DNA from: Paenibacillus sp. GM2
Lineage (GTDB): Bacteria > Bacillota > Bacilli > Paenibacillales > Paenibacillaceae
Direction of reading: 5' to 3'
Assembly (NCBI RefSeq): GCF_900069005.2
Contig: NZ_LN831279.1
Coordinates: forward strand, 2,808,961 to 2,872,960
DNA length: 64,000 bases
Below, one piece after another: positions 48,515-58,138 of the stretch; positions within the stretch are counted from its first letter, which is position 1, and each line of letters begins with the position of its first letter. Below the pieces are notes generated by a model, which was not told the origin of the DNA, searched no databases, and was given only the letters and a program-made list of their open reading frames with translations. The position numbers were made by a program, and so were the translations under genes.

Positions 48515-51151
48515 CTATTCTGATGAATTATTTTTGTACCTGGACTGGATCAATCCTTGATGCACGGCAACCTGGATCTCCCCCTGCAAATCCGTCCGAA
48601 AAATCATGCTGCCGGACTGAACAAGCCGCTCCACCACATCGGCATTCGGATGTCCGTAGGTATTGCCCAACCCCGCCGAAATTACCGATGCTGCCGGCTG
48701 ATAACGCCTGATCCATAAACCTGAAGTTGACGTCTTGCTGCCGTGATGCGCTACCTTCAGTATATCTACCGGGCGCAGTTCATCGGCTTCTCCTTCTGAG
48801 GATTCTTGATGCTCCAGAGCCAGCATCTTGCGCTCCGTCCCTTCATCCGTATCCCCTGTGAACAGAAAGCTTGCTCCGTCCATCTCCAGTCGAAATACGA
48901 CAGACTCGGCATTTTGTTCCTTAATATAGGGTATTGCTAGAGCCCCCTGATTTTCTTCGTCATGTTCATGCAGGAGTGGGGCCATAAATTCAAGTCTCGT
49001 TGCAAAGTCCGGATTGAGGATCATGCCCCGGGAGACCGCATATATAGAAATTCTTTTATCCACTGCTGTCTGCATTAGCTTAGCCAAAGTCGCCGATTCG
49101 GAGAAACTGCCGTTGAACAGCAGAGCGCCGATCGGGAATTGCTCAACAACGGCCTGTAAGCCGCCGATATGATCCTGATCGCCATGCGTAGCGATGACGA
49201 TGTCGAGGCGATGGATGCCGCGCTTCTTAAGCAAGGGAACAACCGTCTTCGCTCCAACTTCAAACGGTTCCCGCCGATCGCGCCAGCTCTCCCCCGGCTT
49301 GCGAAAAGATACGGTGCCGCCCCCATCGACCAGGATATTAATGCCGGATGGCGTCGTGATCAGCGTGCAGTCTCCCTGTCCAACATCAATAAATTGGACA
49401 TGCCCCATGCCAGGGGAATTAAGCGGGCGATAACCGTAGACCAGCATGACCATGAGACTGATCGCCAGCGAAAGCACTGCCGCGCATCGCTTGAAACCAT
49501 CTCCCGCAAAGCTGTAGAAGCTTTTGGCTTGAGGGCGGGCCGGACGATCCGGCAGCGGGACAGTATCATCTGTAACAGACTGAATGGAGCGCAATGTCAC
49601 CGCCCGCTTGCCCAACAGCAGCAAACCGTAAATGACCAGATAGTAGCCGGCGATCCATGGGAGGCTTGGCGATTTCCAATAAGTCATAAAGCCGTTATGA
49701 CTGGTAAGCCATTCCGTAGCCTGAAAGGTTGCTTTGTTCACGAGAATAACCGGATAGGCGATCCAGGTACCTAATCTGAGCCAAATCCAGCTGGCCAGCA
49801 ATGCCGCCGTCCCCAGAGGCAAAGCAACCAGCCCGATCACCGGAACGATTAGTAGATTCGCAGCTAGAGAGAGTAACGAGAGTTGATTGAAATAATAGAT
49901 TGTCAGAGGAAAAGAGACGAGCTCCGCAGCAACAGTAATCGCGACGGTGCCGCGAATTTTAGGCGGCAGCCAGCCCAGCAGCGGAAGGAGCTGCGGCACG
50001 AATATAATCAGCCCGGCAGTAACGGCAAACGACAGCTGAAAGCTGACATTTAGCAAATAGTTTGGCTCCCATAACAGCATGAGCAGCGCGGCTGCCGACA
50101 GTACATTCAGCCCATCCTTCAGCCTGCGCTGCCGCAATAAATAGAGGCCAAGTATCGTCATAATACCGGAACGAATGACTGAAGGTGAGAAGCCTGTCAG
50201 CAAGACATAAATCGGCACGAAGCAGAGCACGATCAAGATCGAGGTCTCTCGGGTAACTCTGCAAAGACGAAGCAAGCCAAAGAGCAGACCCACGTTAATC
50301 GCAACGTGACTGCCTGAAATCGCCAGAATATGCGTCAGACCCAGCTGGGTGAACTGAGCATATTTATCCGGCTCCAGCTCGTCGGCAAGCCCGATGAGAA
50401 GTCCCTTCATATACCCCGCCTGCCACTCCGGGAATAATTGCTCAACCCGGTTCCCGATCCGCTGTCGCAGCTGGTCCACCTTGCCCAGCAGAGCCGTCCC
50501 GCTGAAGCCGCCGGATGTTGCCTCCACCGCGGAAGCGCCGGCGGCTTTGAAGATCCAATGGATACGCTGTGTTCGTAAATACTTGCCGTAGTCGAATCCA
50601 CCGAAGTTGCGCGCCTTGCTTGGCTGCTCCAGACTGCCCAACAGCGTGATCTTCTGTCCCCGGGTCCAAGCTGCGGCCACAGCCTGCTCTTCCTGCTTAG
50701 ACAGCTTGATCTGTACGGCCACCCGTTCACTAGCGGTGTCGATCCCATGTACACCTGGAGCTGTGCTTTCAGCTGGAGCTTGCGCAGGCTCTATAAGCTG
50801 CAAAGCTGCTGTAAATGCGGCCCGATCACCGTCAACTTCCACCGTGGAGACGATCATTCCGCTTGCCCTAACCATAGCGGCACCCGGAGTTATATTACCT
50901 GCAGCAAGCGCAGTGCTAATCCTGCTTACATTTCTTCCATCGTTGATTTGCCAATATATAGCTCCCAGTGAAAAAGCAAGCCATAACAAAAACATCTGTC
51001 TTGGCCGATATCTGAGCACGATCCCCGGCAAAGGGAGCAGCAGGGTCAGCCCGCCCCAAATTAGCCATAATGAGGTTCCATGCCATAAGACAGCACACCC
51101 GCTTCCGGCAATCCAGCAGCAGATAACCATTGCCAACGGTCTGCTTTTCAC
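48515..51151 (-). CDS. comEC: Competence DNA channel protein ComEC/Rec2
   Basis: Polytopic membrane protein that takes transforming single-stranded DNA across the cytoplasmic membrane. At 878 residues it is longer than B. subtilis ComEC (776). The N-terminal membrane segments and OB-like domain (about 1-240) are followed by the Competence domain (GLTHILAISGSHVAINVGLLFGLL near 280, then FSPSVIRSGIMTILGLYLL near 320). A C-terminal metallo-beta-lactamase domain begins near 590 with VGQGDCTLITTPSG and contains ATHGDQDHIGGL and LFTGDTDEGTE. It is third in comEA-comEB-comEC, with a hairpin in the comEB-comEC gap. Confidence 0.95.
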   Translation of the reverse strand: MKSRPLAMVICCWIAGSGCAVLWHGTSLWLIWGGLTLLLPLPGIVLRYRPRQMFLLWLAFSLGAIYWQINDGRNVSRISTALAAGNITPGAAMVRASGMIVSTVEVDGDRAAFTAALQLIEPAQAPAESTAPGVHGIDTASERVAVQIKLSKQEEQAVAAAWTRGQKITLLGSLEQPSKARNFGGFDYGKYLRTQRIHWIFKAAGASAVEATSGGFSGTALLGKVDQLRQRIGNRVEQLFPEWQAGYMKGLLIGLADELEPDKYAQFTQLGLTHILAISGSHVAINVGLLFGLLRLCRVTRETSILIVLCFVPIYVLLTGFSPSVIRSGIMTILGLYLLRQRRLKDGLNVLSAAALLMLLWEPNYLLNVSFQLSFAVTAGLIIFVPQLLPLLGWLPPKIRGTVAITVAAELVSFPLTIYYFNQLSLLSLAANLLIVPVIGLVALPLGTAALLASWIWLRLGTWIAYPVILVNKATFQATEWLTSHNGFMTYWKSPSLPWIAGYYLVIYGLLLLGKRAVTLRSIQSVTDDTVPLPDRPARPQAKSFYSFAGDGFKRCAAVLSLAISLMVMLVYGYRPLNSPGMGHVQFIDVGQGDCTLITTPSGINILVDGGGTVSFRKPGESWRDRREPFEVGAKTVVPLLKKRGIHRLDIVIATHGDQDHIGGLQAVVEQFPIGALLFNGSFSESATLAKLMQTAVDKRISIYAVSRGMILNPDFATRLEFMAPLLHEHDEENQGALAIPYIKEQNAESVVFRLEMDGASFLFTGDTDEGTERKMLALEHQESSEGEADELRPVDILKVAHHGSKTSTSGLWIRRYQPAASVISAGLGNTYGHPNADVVERLVQSGSMIFRTDLQGEIQVAVHQGLIQSRYKNNSSE

Positions 51152-51210
51152 GATTTTCTAACCTCCCCTTGTTCAAATTGTCGTAAGAACCCGGAACAAC
51201 ATTATAAGAC

Positions 51211-51248
51211 GACAAAGAACCCCACCTGCCTAAGCAGATGAGGTTCTT
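51211..51248 (-). terminator. Hairpin between comEB and comEC
   Basis: AGAACC...CACCTGC-CTAA-GCAGATG...GGTTCT in the 150-bp gap. On the minus strand it is followed by TTTGTCGT, a weak T-tract. It could be a partial terminator that lowers comEC expression. Confidence 0.5.
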
Positions 51249-51301
51249 CCTTCATCATGTCATCTATTTAACTTTGATCTTTAATACCAAGGTACCAAGT
51301 A

Positions 51302-51820
51302 TCAGTTCTCTACCGCAGTTATCGTCTCCTGTGGCGGCTGGTAGGTGTCCAGTCTACGGAACCGGATGCCCACCTGCTCCAGCATGGCCCTGACTTTGTC
51401 GGTATCCTTGGGATACGGGCGGTGGAAGACGATCTCTATAATCCCGCTGTTTGCGAGCATATTCGCACAGGTCCAGCACGGTTCATCTGTTACGTACACA
51501 CTTGAGCCTTCGCGATCAATTCGGTCGGTGAACAGCAGAAGATTCTGTTCCGCATGGATCGTGCGAATGCAGCGCTGTTTTTTGACCATGGTCTCTTTAC
51601 CGTCCTGAACAACTAATTCGTATTCCTCGGAGATCATGCAGCCTGCTTCCGAACAATCCGGAACACCGGAGGGTGCTCCGTTATACGCTGTTCCGAGCAG
51701 CTTCTTGCCTTGCACGAGCACAGCCCCAACATGGCGCCGATCACAGCGGGAACGGGTCGACACCATATAGGCGATATCCATGAAATACGTATCCCAATCT
51801 TTACGTTGATCATGATTCAT
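51302..51820 (-). CDS. comEB: dCMP deaminase / ComEB
   Basis: Zinc-dependent deoxycytidylate deaminase fold, 172 residues. The catalytic HAE is in TIHAEQNLLL (near 91) and the zinc Cys pair in DEPCWTCANML (near 116-126). RSRCDRRHVGAVLV near residue 24 is also a family motif. The length is slightly less than B. subtilis ComEB (189). In Bacillus it is part of the comE operon but not itself needed for uptake. It may supply dUMP for thymidylate synthesis. It starts 14 bp after the comEA stop. Confidence 0.93.
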   Translation of the reverse strand: MNHDQRKDWDTYFMDIAYMVSTRSRCDRRHVGAVLVQGKKLLGTAYNGAPSGVPDCSEAGCMISEEYELVVQDGKETMVKKQRCIRTIHAEQNLLLFTDRIDREGSSVYVTDEPCWTCANMLANSGIIEIVFHRPYPKDTDKVRAMLEQVGIRFRRLDTYQPPQETITAVEN

Positions 51821-51834
51821 TGTTCGCTAATCTC

Positions 51835-52410
51835 CTATCTCAGCCCTACAAAGGGCCTCATTTTTTCAAGCATTTTTGCGCCGATTCCTTTGACCTTTGT
51901 TAAATCCTCTATCGATTGGAAGTGGCCATTCTCATTGCGAAATTGAATGATCGCCTGCGCCTTCTTCTCACCGATGTCCGGAATCTCTTGAAGCTCTGTC
52001 ACTCCGGCTGTATTGATATTAATCAAGCCGCTCTGGCCTTGGGCTCCAGCAGGTGGTGTGCCTTCGCTCTTAACCTGTGCATCCGCTGTGCCCGTACCTA
52101 CAGCATTTGGCTCAGCGTTCCCCTTGTTATGATCCGGCCCAGCTGTATTCATATCAAGCGAAACCTGATCCGCCTGGCCTTGAGCCTGTGCCTTTGCGGT
52201 TTGCGGTGCCGATGCATCCAGAGCCGACCTATCTGAGGAGATATCATTCATATCAGCCGCTTGATCCTCCAGAGTCATCGCTACCTCCCGGTTCACTGGG
52301 ACCCACCCTTCGATCCCTGAGGCCTGACTGCCTCCCAGGACAAGAAGCATCAATACCGCCCCCGCAAGCGCGGAGCAAATCGAGGTGATGACATACCCTT
52401 TATTCATCAT
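51835..52410 (-). CDS. comEA: Competence DNA receptor ComEA
   Basis: Membrane-anchored double-stranded DNA-binding protein needed for transformation. The 191-residue product has an N-terminal anchor (VITSICSALAGAVLMLLVLGG, about 6-27), then a long Gln/Ala/Asp-rich linker (about 45-125). The C-terminal helix-hairpin-helix domain (LININTAGVTELQEIPDIG, then LTKVKGIGAKMLEKMRPFV) carries the two HhH hairpins that contact DNA. The frame is open to 52494, but ATG 52410 has TTGGAGTG 6 nt upstream. The oligomerisation domain seen in B. subtilis ComEA is replaced by low-complexity sequence. It is divergent from comER, as in Bacillus. Confidence 0.93.
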   Translation of the reverse strand: MMNKGYVITSICSALAGAVLMLLVLGGSQASGIEGWVPVNREVAMTLEDQAADMNDISSDRSALDASAPQTAKAQAQGQADQVSLDMNTAGPDHNKGNAEPNAVGTGTADAQVKSEGTPPAGAQGQSGLININTAGVTELQEIPDIGEKKAQAIIQFRNENGHFQSIEDLTKVKGIGAKMLEKMRPFVGLR

Positions 52411-52518
52411 ATAACACTCCAATCTCAAAAGAATCTGTGCCGTATAGGTCATGAAGATCCAATCAAGATGCATACATATATAAAAACACTGCATATTTGC
52501 ACGAAAGGAGGAAACGGG

Positions 52519-53355
52519 ATGAAAGTGGCTTTCATCGGAACAGGATCTATGGGCAGCCTGCTAATCGACGCATTTCTACGCTCCGGTGCATTGCATCAAA
52601 GCTTCATCTGCATCAGCAATCGTTCCCCGCATAAGGCGGAACGGATTGCAGGACGCCATCCCGGAATACGCATCGTAGACAGCAATGTCGAAGCCGCGCG
52701 TGAGAGCCAAATTATATTCCTATGTGTGAAGCCGCTGGATTTCCCGGGCGTCCTATCGGAGATTAAGGATGTGCTGACGGATAAACAAATTATCGTATCC
52801 ATTACGAGCCCTGTTCAGCTTGAAATGCTGGAGCAGGCCGTTCCATCGCGTATAGCAAAAATCATTCCCAGCATTACACATTCGGTGCAAAGCGGAGCCT
52901 CGCTCTGCATATATGGTTCGCGCATCCAGCCGGAGGATCGTCTCTTGCTGGAGCAACTCATGTCATCGATCAGCACTCCATTAATCATCAAGGAGGAACA
53001 AACCCGGATCGCCTCTGATATTTCAAGCTGCGGCCCTGCCTTTATCGCGTTCATCCTGCAGCGTTGGGCCGAAACTGCGGCCGAGATGACGGGAATTGAC
53101 AGAGGCGATGCCTTGTATCTGGGGTCGCAAATGCTGCTCGGCACCGGCAAGCTGCTTACGGAAGGCGGACTGTCGCCGGAAGAGCTCCAGCGGCGCGTCT
53201 CCGTACCGGGCGGAATCACCGCCAAAGGCATTGATATTTTAGATTCAGGGCTGCAGGACGTGTTCTCCAGGCTCATCGACGCCACGCATCAGAAGTATAA
53301 TGAAGATCTCGACAAATTAGACAAATTGTTCAGTGAAATCCAAAACGAACGGTGA
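52519..53355 (+). CDS. comER: Late competence protein ComER (pyrroline-5-carboxylate-reductase family)
   Basis: NAD(P)-binding protein of 278 residues related to ProC. The Rossmann motif MKVAFIGTGSMGSLL is at the N-terminus, CVKPLDFPGVL near 75, and the family C-terminal region contains SDISSCGPAFIAFIL (near 172) and VSVPGGITAKGIDIL (near 235). The position divergent from comEA identifies it as ComER. Its role is unclear; in Bacillus it is dispensable for transformation, and links to sporulation and biofilm formation have been reported. AAAGGAGGAAACGGG precedes ATG 52519; the frame is open from 52468. Confidence 0.9.
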   Translation: MKVAFIGTGSMGSLLIDAFLRSGALHQSFICISNRSPHKAERIAGRHPGIRIVDSNVEAARESQIIFLCVKPLDFPGVLSEIKDVLTDKQIIVSITSPVQLEMLEQAVPSRIAKIIPSITHSVQSGASLCIYGSRIQPEDRLLLEQLMSSISTPLIIKEEQTRIASDISSCGPAFIAFILQRWAETAAEMTGIDRGDALYLGSQMLLGTGKLLTEGGLSPEELQRRVSVPGGITAKGIDILDSGLQDVFSRLIDATHQKYNEDLDKLDKLFSEIQNER

Positions 53356-53513
53356 TTCTATGAACTACTACATATTACTCCAAAAATGAGGTTTAAAAAG
53401 TTCGACTTCCTTATCAAAGGCAGATTCTTGACCGAACTCTAAAATCGTATAAAAAGAGGGAAGACCGCCGGGTTCGGCCGGCCTTCCCAGTCCTTGTCTG
53501 TCTGCAATATGGA

Positions 53514-55952
53514 TTATCCGACTACGATATTGACAAGCTTGCCCGGAACCGCAATGACTTTACGGACCGTCTTGCCTTCAACAGCCTGCTTCACGTTAGG
53601 CAGGTTCATGCTGTGTTCTTGCATGGCCGCTTGGTCAAGATCCTTGGAAATCTTCGTGCGTTCTACGATCTTCCCGTTCACCTGTACCACAATCTCTACC
53701 TCTGCATCCACAGTCCAAGCTTCATCATAAGTTGGCCAGGATACATAGCTGATGCCTCCCGTATTTCCAAGACGCTCCCACAATTCTTCTGCAATATGCG
53801 GTGCAAGCGGAGACAGCATTTGTACAAAGTGCTCGGCTGCTTCCTTCGGCACACTGTCCACTTTGTAGGCTTCGTTGACGAAGATCATCAACTGGCTGAT
53901 CGCCGTATTGAACCGCAGAGCCTCAAGATCCTCCGTTACCTTCTTCACTGTCTTATGCCAGGTACGTTTGAATTCGTCGCTGCCTTCGCCGCCGATCTTC
54001 GCGTTCAGGCTACCATCCTCAGCAACGAACAAACGCCAAATCCGGGACAAGAAGCGGTGAGCCCCTTCAACCCCATTCTCGCTCCAAGGCTTGGTCGCCT
54101 CAAGCGGCCCCATGAACATTTCATACATACGGAGTGTATCCGCGCCATAATTGTTCACGATATCGTCCGGGTTAATCACGTTGCCGCGGGATTTACTCAT
54201 CTTCTCATTATTTGTGCCGAGAATCATCCCTTGGTTAACCAGCTTGTGGAACGGTTCCTTCGTCGATACTACGCCAAGATCATACAGCACTTTATGCCAG
54301 AAGCGCGCATAGAGCAGATGCAATACCGCATGTTCCGCACCGCCGATATACAGATCGACTGGAAGCCACTCCTGTTGCTTCTCCGGGGAGCATAGCTCTT
54401 TGTCATTATGCGGATCAATATAACGCAGGTAGTACCAGCAGCTTCCTGCCCATTGCGGCATCGTATTTGTCTCGCGGCGAGCTTTAAGTCCTGTCTCGGG
54501 ATCTACCGTATTCACCCATTCTGTAACGTTCGCCAGCGGGGATTCCCCTGTACCGGATGGTTTAATATGCTCAACTTCCGGAAGGACAAGCGGCAGCTGA
54601 TCCTCAGGAACCGGCTTCATCGTTCCGTCTTCGAGGTGAAGGATCGGAATCGGCTCGCCCCAATAACGCTGACGGCTGAACAACCAGTCGCGCAGGCGGT
54701 AAGTGACTTTCCCCTGGCCTTTGCCGTTCTCTTCAAGCCAGGCAATCATCTTCTTAATTGCTGCTTCTTTATCCATACCATCCAGGAACCCGGAATTGAC
54801 ATGCGGGCCGTCCCCGGTATAAGCTTCCTTGGACAGGTCGCCACCGGACAGCACTTCGATGATAGGAAGATCGAATTGCTTCGCAAATTCATAGTCGCGT
54901 TCATCATGACCCGGAACAGCCATAATAGCCCCGGTACCGTAACCGGCAAGTACATAATCGGCAATCCAGATCGGCAGCTTCGCGCCGTTAGCCGGGTTGA
55001 TCGCATATGCGCCGGTAAATACGCCGGTCTTCTCTTTAGCCAAATCAGTACGCTCCAGATCGCTCTTATGAGCGGCTTTTTCCTGATAGCTCTCTACGGC
55101 GCCACGCTGCGCATCCGTCGTGATCCTGGCTACCAGTTCATGTTCAGGAGCAAGCACGGCGTAGGTAGAACCGAACAATGTATCCGGGCGAGTCGTAAAT
55201 ACGACCAGTTCCCCCTCGTGACCCTCGATATCAAATACGACTTCCGCACCTTCGGATTTGCCGATCCAATTGCGCTGCATATCCTTAATACTCTCGGACC
55301 AATCAAGTTCCTCGAGATCTTCCAATAACCGTTCCGCGTACTCGGTGATTTTCAGCACCCATTGACGCATCGGCTTACGGATTACCGGATGGCCGCCGCG
55401 CTCGCTCTTGCCGTCGATAACTTCTTCATTGGCGAGCACAGTACCGAGTGCCGGACACCAGTTCACTGGAATTTCCGCCACATAAGCGAGTCCTTTCTTG
55501 TAGAGCTGAATGAAAATCCATTGTGTCCATTTATAGTAGTCCGGATCCGTTGTGCTGATCTCACGGTCCCAATCATAGGAGAAACCGAGCGATTTGATCT
55601 GGCGCCGGAAATTGTTCACATTCTTGATCGTAATGTCGCGAGGATGCTCACCTGTATCCAGCGCATGCTGCTCCGCCGGCAGTCCGAAAGCGTCCCAGCC
55701 CATTGGATGAAGCACATTATAGCCGCGCATCCGCTTGTAGCGTGATACGATATCCGTCGCCGTGTAGCCTTCAGGATGGCCTACATGAAGCCCCGCCCCC
55801 GAAGGATAAGGGAACATATCCAATGCATAAAATTTTGGTTTGCCCGCGTCTTCGCGAGTCTTGAAAGTTTGATTCTCTTCCCAGAATACTTGCCATTTCG
55901 GCTCAATGGTCTGGGCTTGATACACGTCATGAGGTACGTTCTTGTCCGCCAT
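53514..55952 (-). CDS. leuS: Leucyl-tRNA synthetase
   Basis: Class I synthetase that charges tRNA-Leu. The 812-residue product has the HIGH-type motif GLHVGHPEGYT (near 49-59), a CP1 editing domain (with TTRPDTLFGSTY near 230 and GTGAIMAVPGHDERDY near 330), the KMSKS motif NEKMSKSRGN near 580, and the anticodon domain. The length is close to B. subtilis LeuS (804). The frame is open to 56006 inside the leader, but ATG 55952 has AGAGGAGGA about 10 nt upstream and gives MADKNVPHDVYQAQTIEPKW. It is controlled by the T-box leader just upstream. Confidence 0.98.
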   Translation of the reverse strand: MADKNVPHDVYQAQTIEPKWQVFWEENQTFKTREDAGKPKFYALDMFPYPSGAGLHVGHPEGYTATDIVSRYKRMRGYNVLHPMGWDAFGLPAEQHALDTGEHPRDITIKNVNNFRRQIKSLGFSYDWDREISTTDPDYYKWTQWIFIQLYKKGLAYVAEIPVNWCPALGTVLANEEVIDGKSERGGHPVIRKPMRQWVLKITEYAERLLEDLEELDWSESIKDMQRNWIGKSEGAEVVFDIEGHEGELVVFTTRPDTLFGSTYAVLAPEHELVARITTDAQRGAVESYQEKAAHKSDLERTDLAKEKTGVFTGAYAINPANGAKLPIWIADYVLAGYGTGAIMAVPGHDERDYEFAKQFDLPIIEVLSGGDLSKEAYTGDGPHVNSGFLDGMDKEAAIKKMIAWLEENGKGQGKVTYRLRDWLFSRQRYWGEPIPILHLEDGTMKPVPEDQLPLVLPEVEHIKPSGTGESPLANVTEWVNTVDPETGLKARRETNTMPQWAGSCWYYLRYIDPHNDKELCSPEKQQEWLPVDLYIGGAEHAVLHLLYARFWHKVLYDLGVVSTKEPFHKLVNQGMILGTNNEKMSKSRGNVINPDDIVNNYGADTLRMYEMFMGPLEATKPWSENGVEGAHRFLSRIWRLFVAEDGSLNAKIGGEGSDEFKRTWHKTVKKVTEDLEALRFNTAISQLMIFVNEAYKVDSVPKEAAEHFVQMLSPLAPHIAEELWERLGNTGGISYVSWPTYDEAWTVDAEVEIVVQVNGKIVERTKISKDLDQAAMQEHSMNLPNVKQAVEGKTVRKVIAVPGKLVNIVVG

Positions 55953-55987
55953 GATTCTCGAGTCCTCCTCTAAAACATCTCCTGAAA

Positions 55988-56275
55988 TGTAAAAAAACCT
56001 CTTCATCCATAGCGTTATCGCTAGGGACGAGAGGAAATTTCCCGTGGTACCACCCTAGTTAGCGTTGGACATGCTTTGTCCTTCGCTCCCTTATGTACCC
56101 AATAACGCGGGTAGGACGATGATGTTACAGGGACTATGCCCTTTTGCATCATGACTCCGAGGCGAGTTCATTTGTTGCTCCAACCGGCTTTCACCAGCCA
56201 CCGGCTCTCTGAATGGCGCAGTAACCAAACTAATAATCCTCATCTAAGTCGCAAATATCCAATGAATCACCCTAT
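55988..56275 (-). promoter_or_regulatory. T-box riboswitch (leucine) upstream of leuS
   Basis: The minus-strand leader contains the invariant T-box core AGGGTGGTACCACG (56043-56056). An antiterminator/terminator region with CCTCTCGTCC...GGATGAAGAGG (55998-56034) is followed by T7. Stem I has AGAGAGCCGGTGGC and a GAACTC specifier region in which CTC (56164-56166) is a Leu codon. Uncharged tRNA-Leu would stabilise the antiterminator and switch leuS on. Promoter: TTGCGT/TATAAT at 56276-56304. Confidence 0.95.
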
Positions 56276-56304
56276 ATTATATAGAAAGATTCTTTTTAAC
56301 GCAA
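56276..56304 (-). promoter_or_regulatory. Sigma-A promoter of the leuS leader
   Basis: On the minus strand TTGCGT (56299-56304) and a perfect TATAAT (56276-56281) are 17 bp apart. Confidence 0.75.
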
Positions 56305-56463
56305 CATGCCTGACAATATTTCAAGATGAAGGGGCTCAGGGAATGATGTAACATTCATATAATATTCAAGAGCATGTCACTTTACACGTTTTTTGAACAG
56401 GCGTATAATTTCAATTGTTCCCACTAGTTCATTGAAGTGAACAACCGGAACGGTTCATCTTAC

Positions 56464-56537
56464 CGAGACGTGGCTCAGCTTGGTAGAGCGCTTGCTTCGG
56501 GAGCAAGAGGTCGCAGGTTCAAATCCTGTCGTCTCGA
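56464..56537 (+). tRNA. tRNA-Pro (anticodon CGG)
   Basis: 74-nt cloverleaf. The acceptor CGAGACG pairs with CGTCTCG, discriminator A; D arm GCTC...GAGC; anticodon stem CTTGC/GCAAG with loop TTCGGGA, so anticodon CGG; T arm CAGG-TTCAAAT-CCTG. The 3' CCA is not encoded. It decodes CCG. It stands alone, between the leuS leader and an AT-richer regulator gene. Confidence 0.96.
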
Positions 56538-56740
56538 TTTTATTTATATGGATATTACTTACCGCTTTTAATGACAGCAACCTGACGAATGGTTAATTCT
56601 GAAGGGAGTTGTCTTTTTTATTATATTTATCGTCATTACCGAGGATCTAATATGCACCAAATGCCGCACTTCTAAATTGACCACCATTTAAATAATGGAT
56701 ACTATTGAAATATTAGAGATGGATGGTAGGGGTGTCTAAT

Positions 56741-58084
56741 ATGAGCCGTACAACCACGATTAGTGCAATACTGAATGATTTTATGATTCAAGAAGGATTG
56801 AATTTACGGAAATTTGCTGAGCAGGTTGGTATAAATATCGGCTCTCTTAGCTACATTCTCAATGAAAATAGAACTTTGAAAATGGAACAGCTAGACCGCA
56901 TCACAGCGGTTATGGGACTACCTGAAGGTTACTTCTATAATCAGTACTACGATGAAGTTATAGCTGGGTCTCCTCCTAACTGGCGCAAAATCAAGCCCTT
57001 CTTATACGGTTGTGTAGAGGTTGGCAACTTGGACCTTCTTCTTAAAACAGTTCAGCAATTGCTAGACAACCTGATCTATTCCCCACACCTGTTTGAAGTA
57101 GCAGAAGATCTCAACAAGAATAACAAGAAAGAAGCAGCCATTATTTTGTATGAAAATGTAGCACAAAGTGAGAGACATCAGCATTCCGAACGGCTGGCCC
57201 TTTGTCAGTATCGTTTATTTATGTGTGAACTCGAAAACAACCAGGAAAAGAATTACCAAGCGGCCCTTCAGTTTGAATTATTTGTAGACCGTCTGGGCGA
57301 GTATGATCAGCTTGAAGCGTTGAAGGATTTAGCAAATACATACCGGGCATTAAGCCGTTGGAATAAGCTGGAGGAAATTGCAGAGAGACTTAAGCAAATA
57401 GCTCAATTTCTGTATCAAAAAGGGCCCAAATATGATAGCGATTATAAATGGCATCGTCCACTCTTTACTTACATAGCTTATGCCAACTTACTGCTGGGCG
57501 ATGTGTATGAACACAAAAGAGACTATGAAAAAACGCTGCAATATATACAATTGTATAACGACTTGGATTGGGTAAAGGAACAGGATGAGGAAACTGTAAA
57601 ATGGAAAGAAAAATTTCAGGACTGGGCCAAAATGAATACCATGGTAACGAAGTTAGCCGCGGGTGATGCAAGCGTGCTTGCAGATTACTTAGCTTACATG
57701 GAATCCAATCATGATGAAGTATTGTTGTCCCTTTTAAACATTATCGAATTCGCTAATCGCTACCACTTTAACATCGATGATATTCTCCAGCGCTTTGATA
57801 TTCCTTCCTTGATTATTAAGCATAAGTCTCTCAACAAAGTGTATACCCGACAGATTATTGGGGGGCATATAGCTCGCTTTAACAATGAATTATGCTCTTA
57901 TTATTTAAATAAGGGCGGATACAGAGATGGATTAAACTACTTATTAAACACCCTGAACAAGTCCGTATTTATTAGTGAGAAGCATTGTATATTTAGACTG
58001 CTCGGTCAATATCATTTCTCTTACAACGACCAGCACTCCGGCATGAAAATAATCTCAACCAACGTGCAGGAGACCAGTTCATAG
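56741..58084 (+). CDS. XRE-family regulator with TPR-like helical C-terminus
   Basis: 447-residue DNA-binding protein. The N-terminal XRE HTH (LRKFAEQVGINIGSLSYILNENRTLKMEQLDRITAVMGLP, about residues 20-60) is followed by roughly 370 residues of predicted antiparallel helices resembling tetratricopeptide repeats (for example EAAIILYENVAQSERHQHSERLALCQYRLFMCELE). This HTH-plus-TPR layout is that of RRNPP peptide-sensing regulators (PlcR, NprR, AimR), but no propeptide gene is visible in the 200 bp before it or the 55 bp after it. ATG 56741 follows AGGGGTG; ATG 56723 is also possible. The gene is visibly more AT-rich than its neighbours and sits next to a tRNA gene, which suggests acquisition. 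Confidence 0.75.
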   Translation: MSRTTTISAILNDFMIQEGLNLRKFAEQVGINIGSLSYILNENRTLKMEQLDRITAVMGLPEGYFYNQYYDEVIAGSPPNWRKIKPFLYGCVEVGNLDLLLKTVQQLLDNLIYSPHLFEVAEDLNKNNKKEAAIILYENVAQSERHQHSERLALCQYRLFMCELENNQEKNYQAALQFELFVDRLGEYDQLEALKDLANTYRALSRWNKLEEIAERLKQIAQFLYQKGPKYDSDYKWHRPLFTYIAYANLLLGDVYEHKRDYEKTLQYIQLYNDLDWVKEQDEETVKWKEKFQDWAKMNTMVTKLAAGDASVLADYLAYMESNHDEVLLSLLNIIEFANRYHFNIDDILQRFDIPSLIIKHKSLNKVYTRQIIGGHIARFNNELCSYYLNKGGYRDGLNYLLNTLNKSVFISEKHCIFRLLGQYHFSYNDQHSGMKIISTNVQETSS

Positions 58085-58096
58085 AACTGGTCTTTT
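58071..58096 (+). terminator. Terminator overlapping the XRE/TPR stop codon
   Basis: AGACCAGTTC-ATA-GAACTGGTCT followed by T4. The TAG stop (58082-58084) lies in the loop and stem. Confidence 0.85.
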
Positions 58097-58138
58097 GATT
58101 GTCAGCAAACCGTCTTCCAGCTACGCTATCATCGCTAA

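Noticed and set aside
52411..52518. ComK box between comEA and comER
   Set aside because: No AAAA-N5-TTTT pairs with correct spacing are visible; only the TGCATATTTGCA motif stands out.
53613..55328. Long plus-strand ORFs (260 and 306 codons) opposite leuS
   Set aside because: They are shadow frames in a high-identity essential gene; there is no ribosome binding site and no family.
56464..56537. Attachment site of an integrated element at tRNA-Pro
   Set aside because: No second copy of the tRNA 3' end and no integrase were found within the window.
56540..56740. Propeptide gene for the XRE/TPR regulator
   Set aside because: Only a 28-codon and a 7-codon frame are present. Neither has a ribosome binding site or a hydrophobic export segment.
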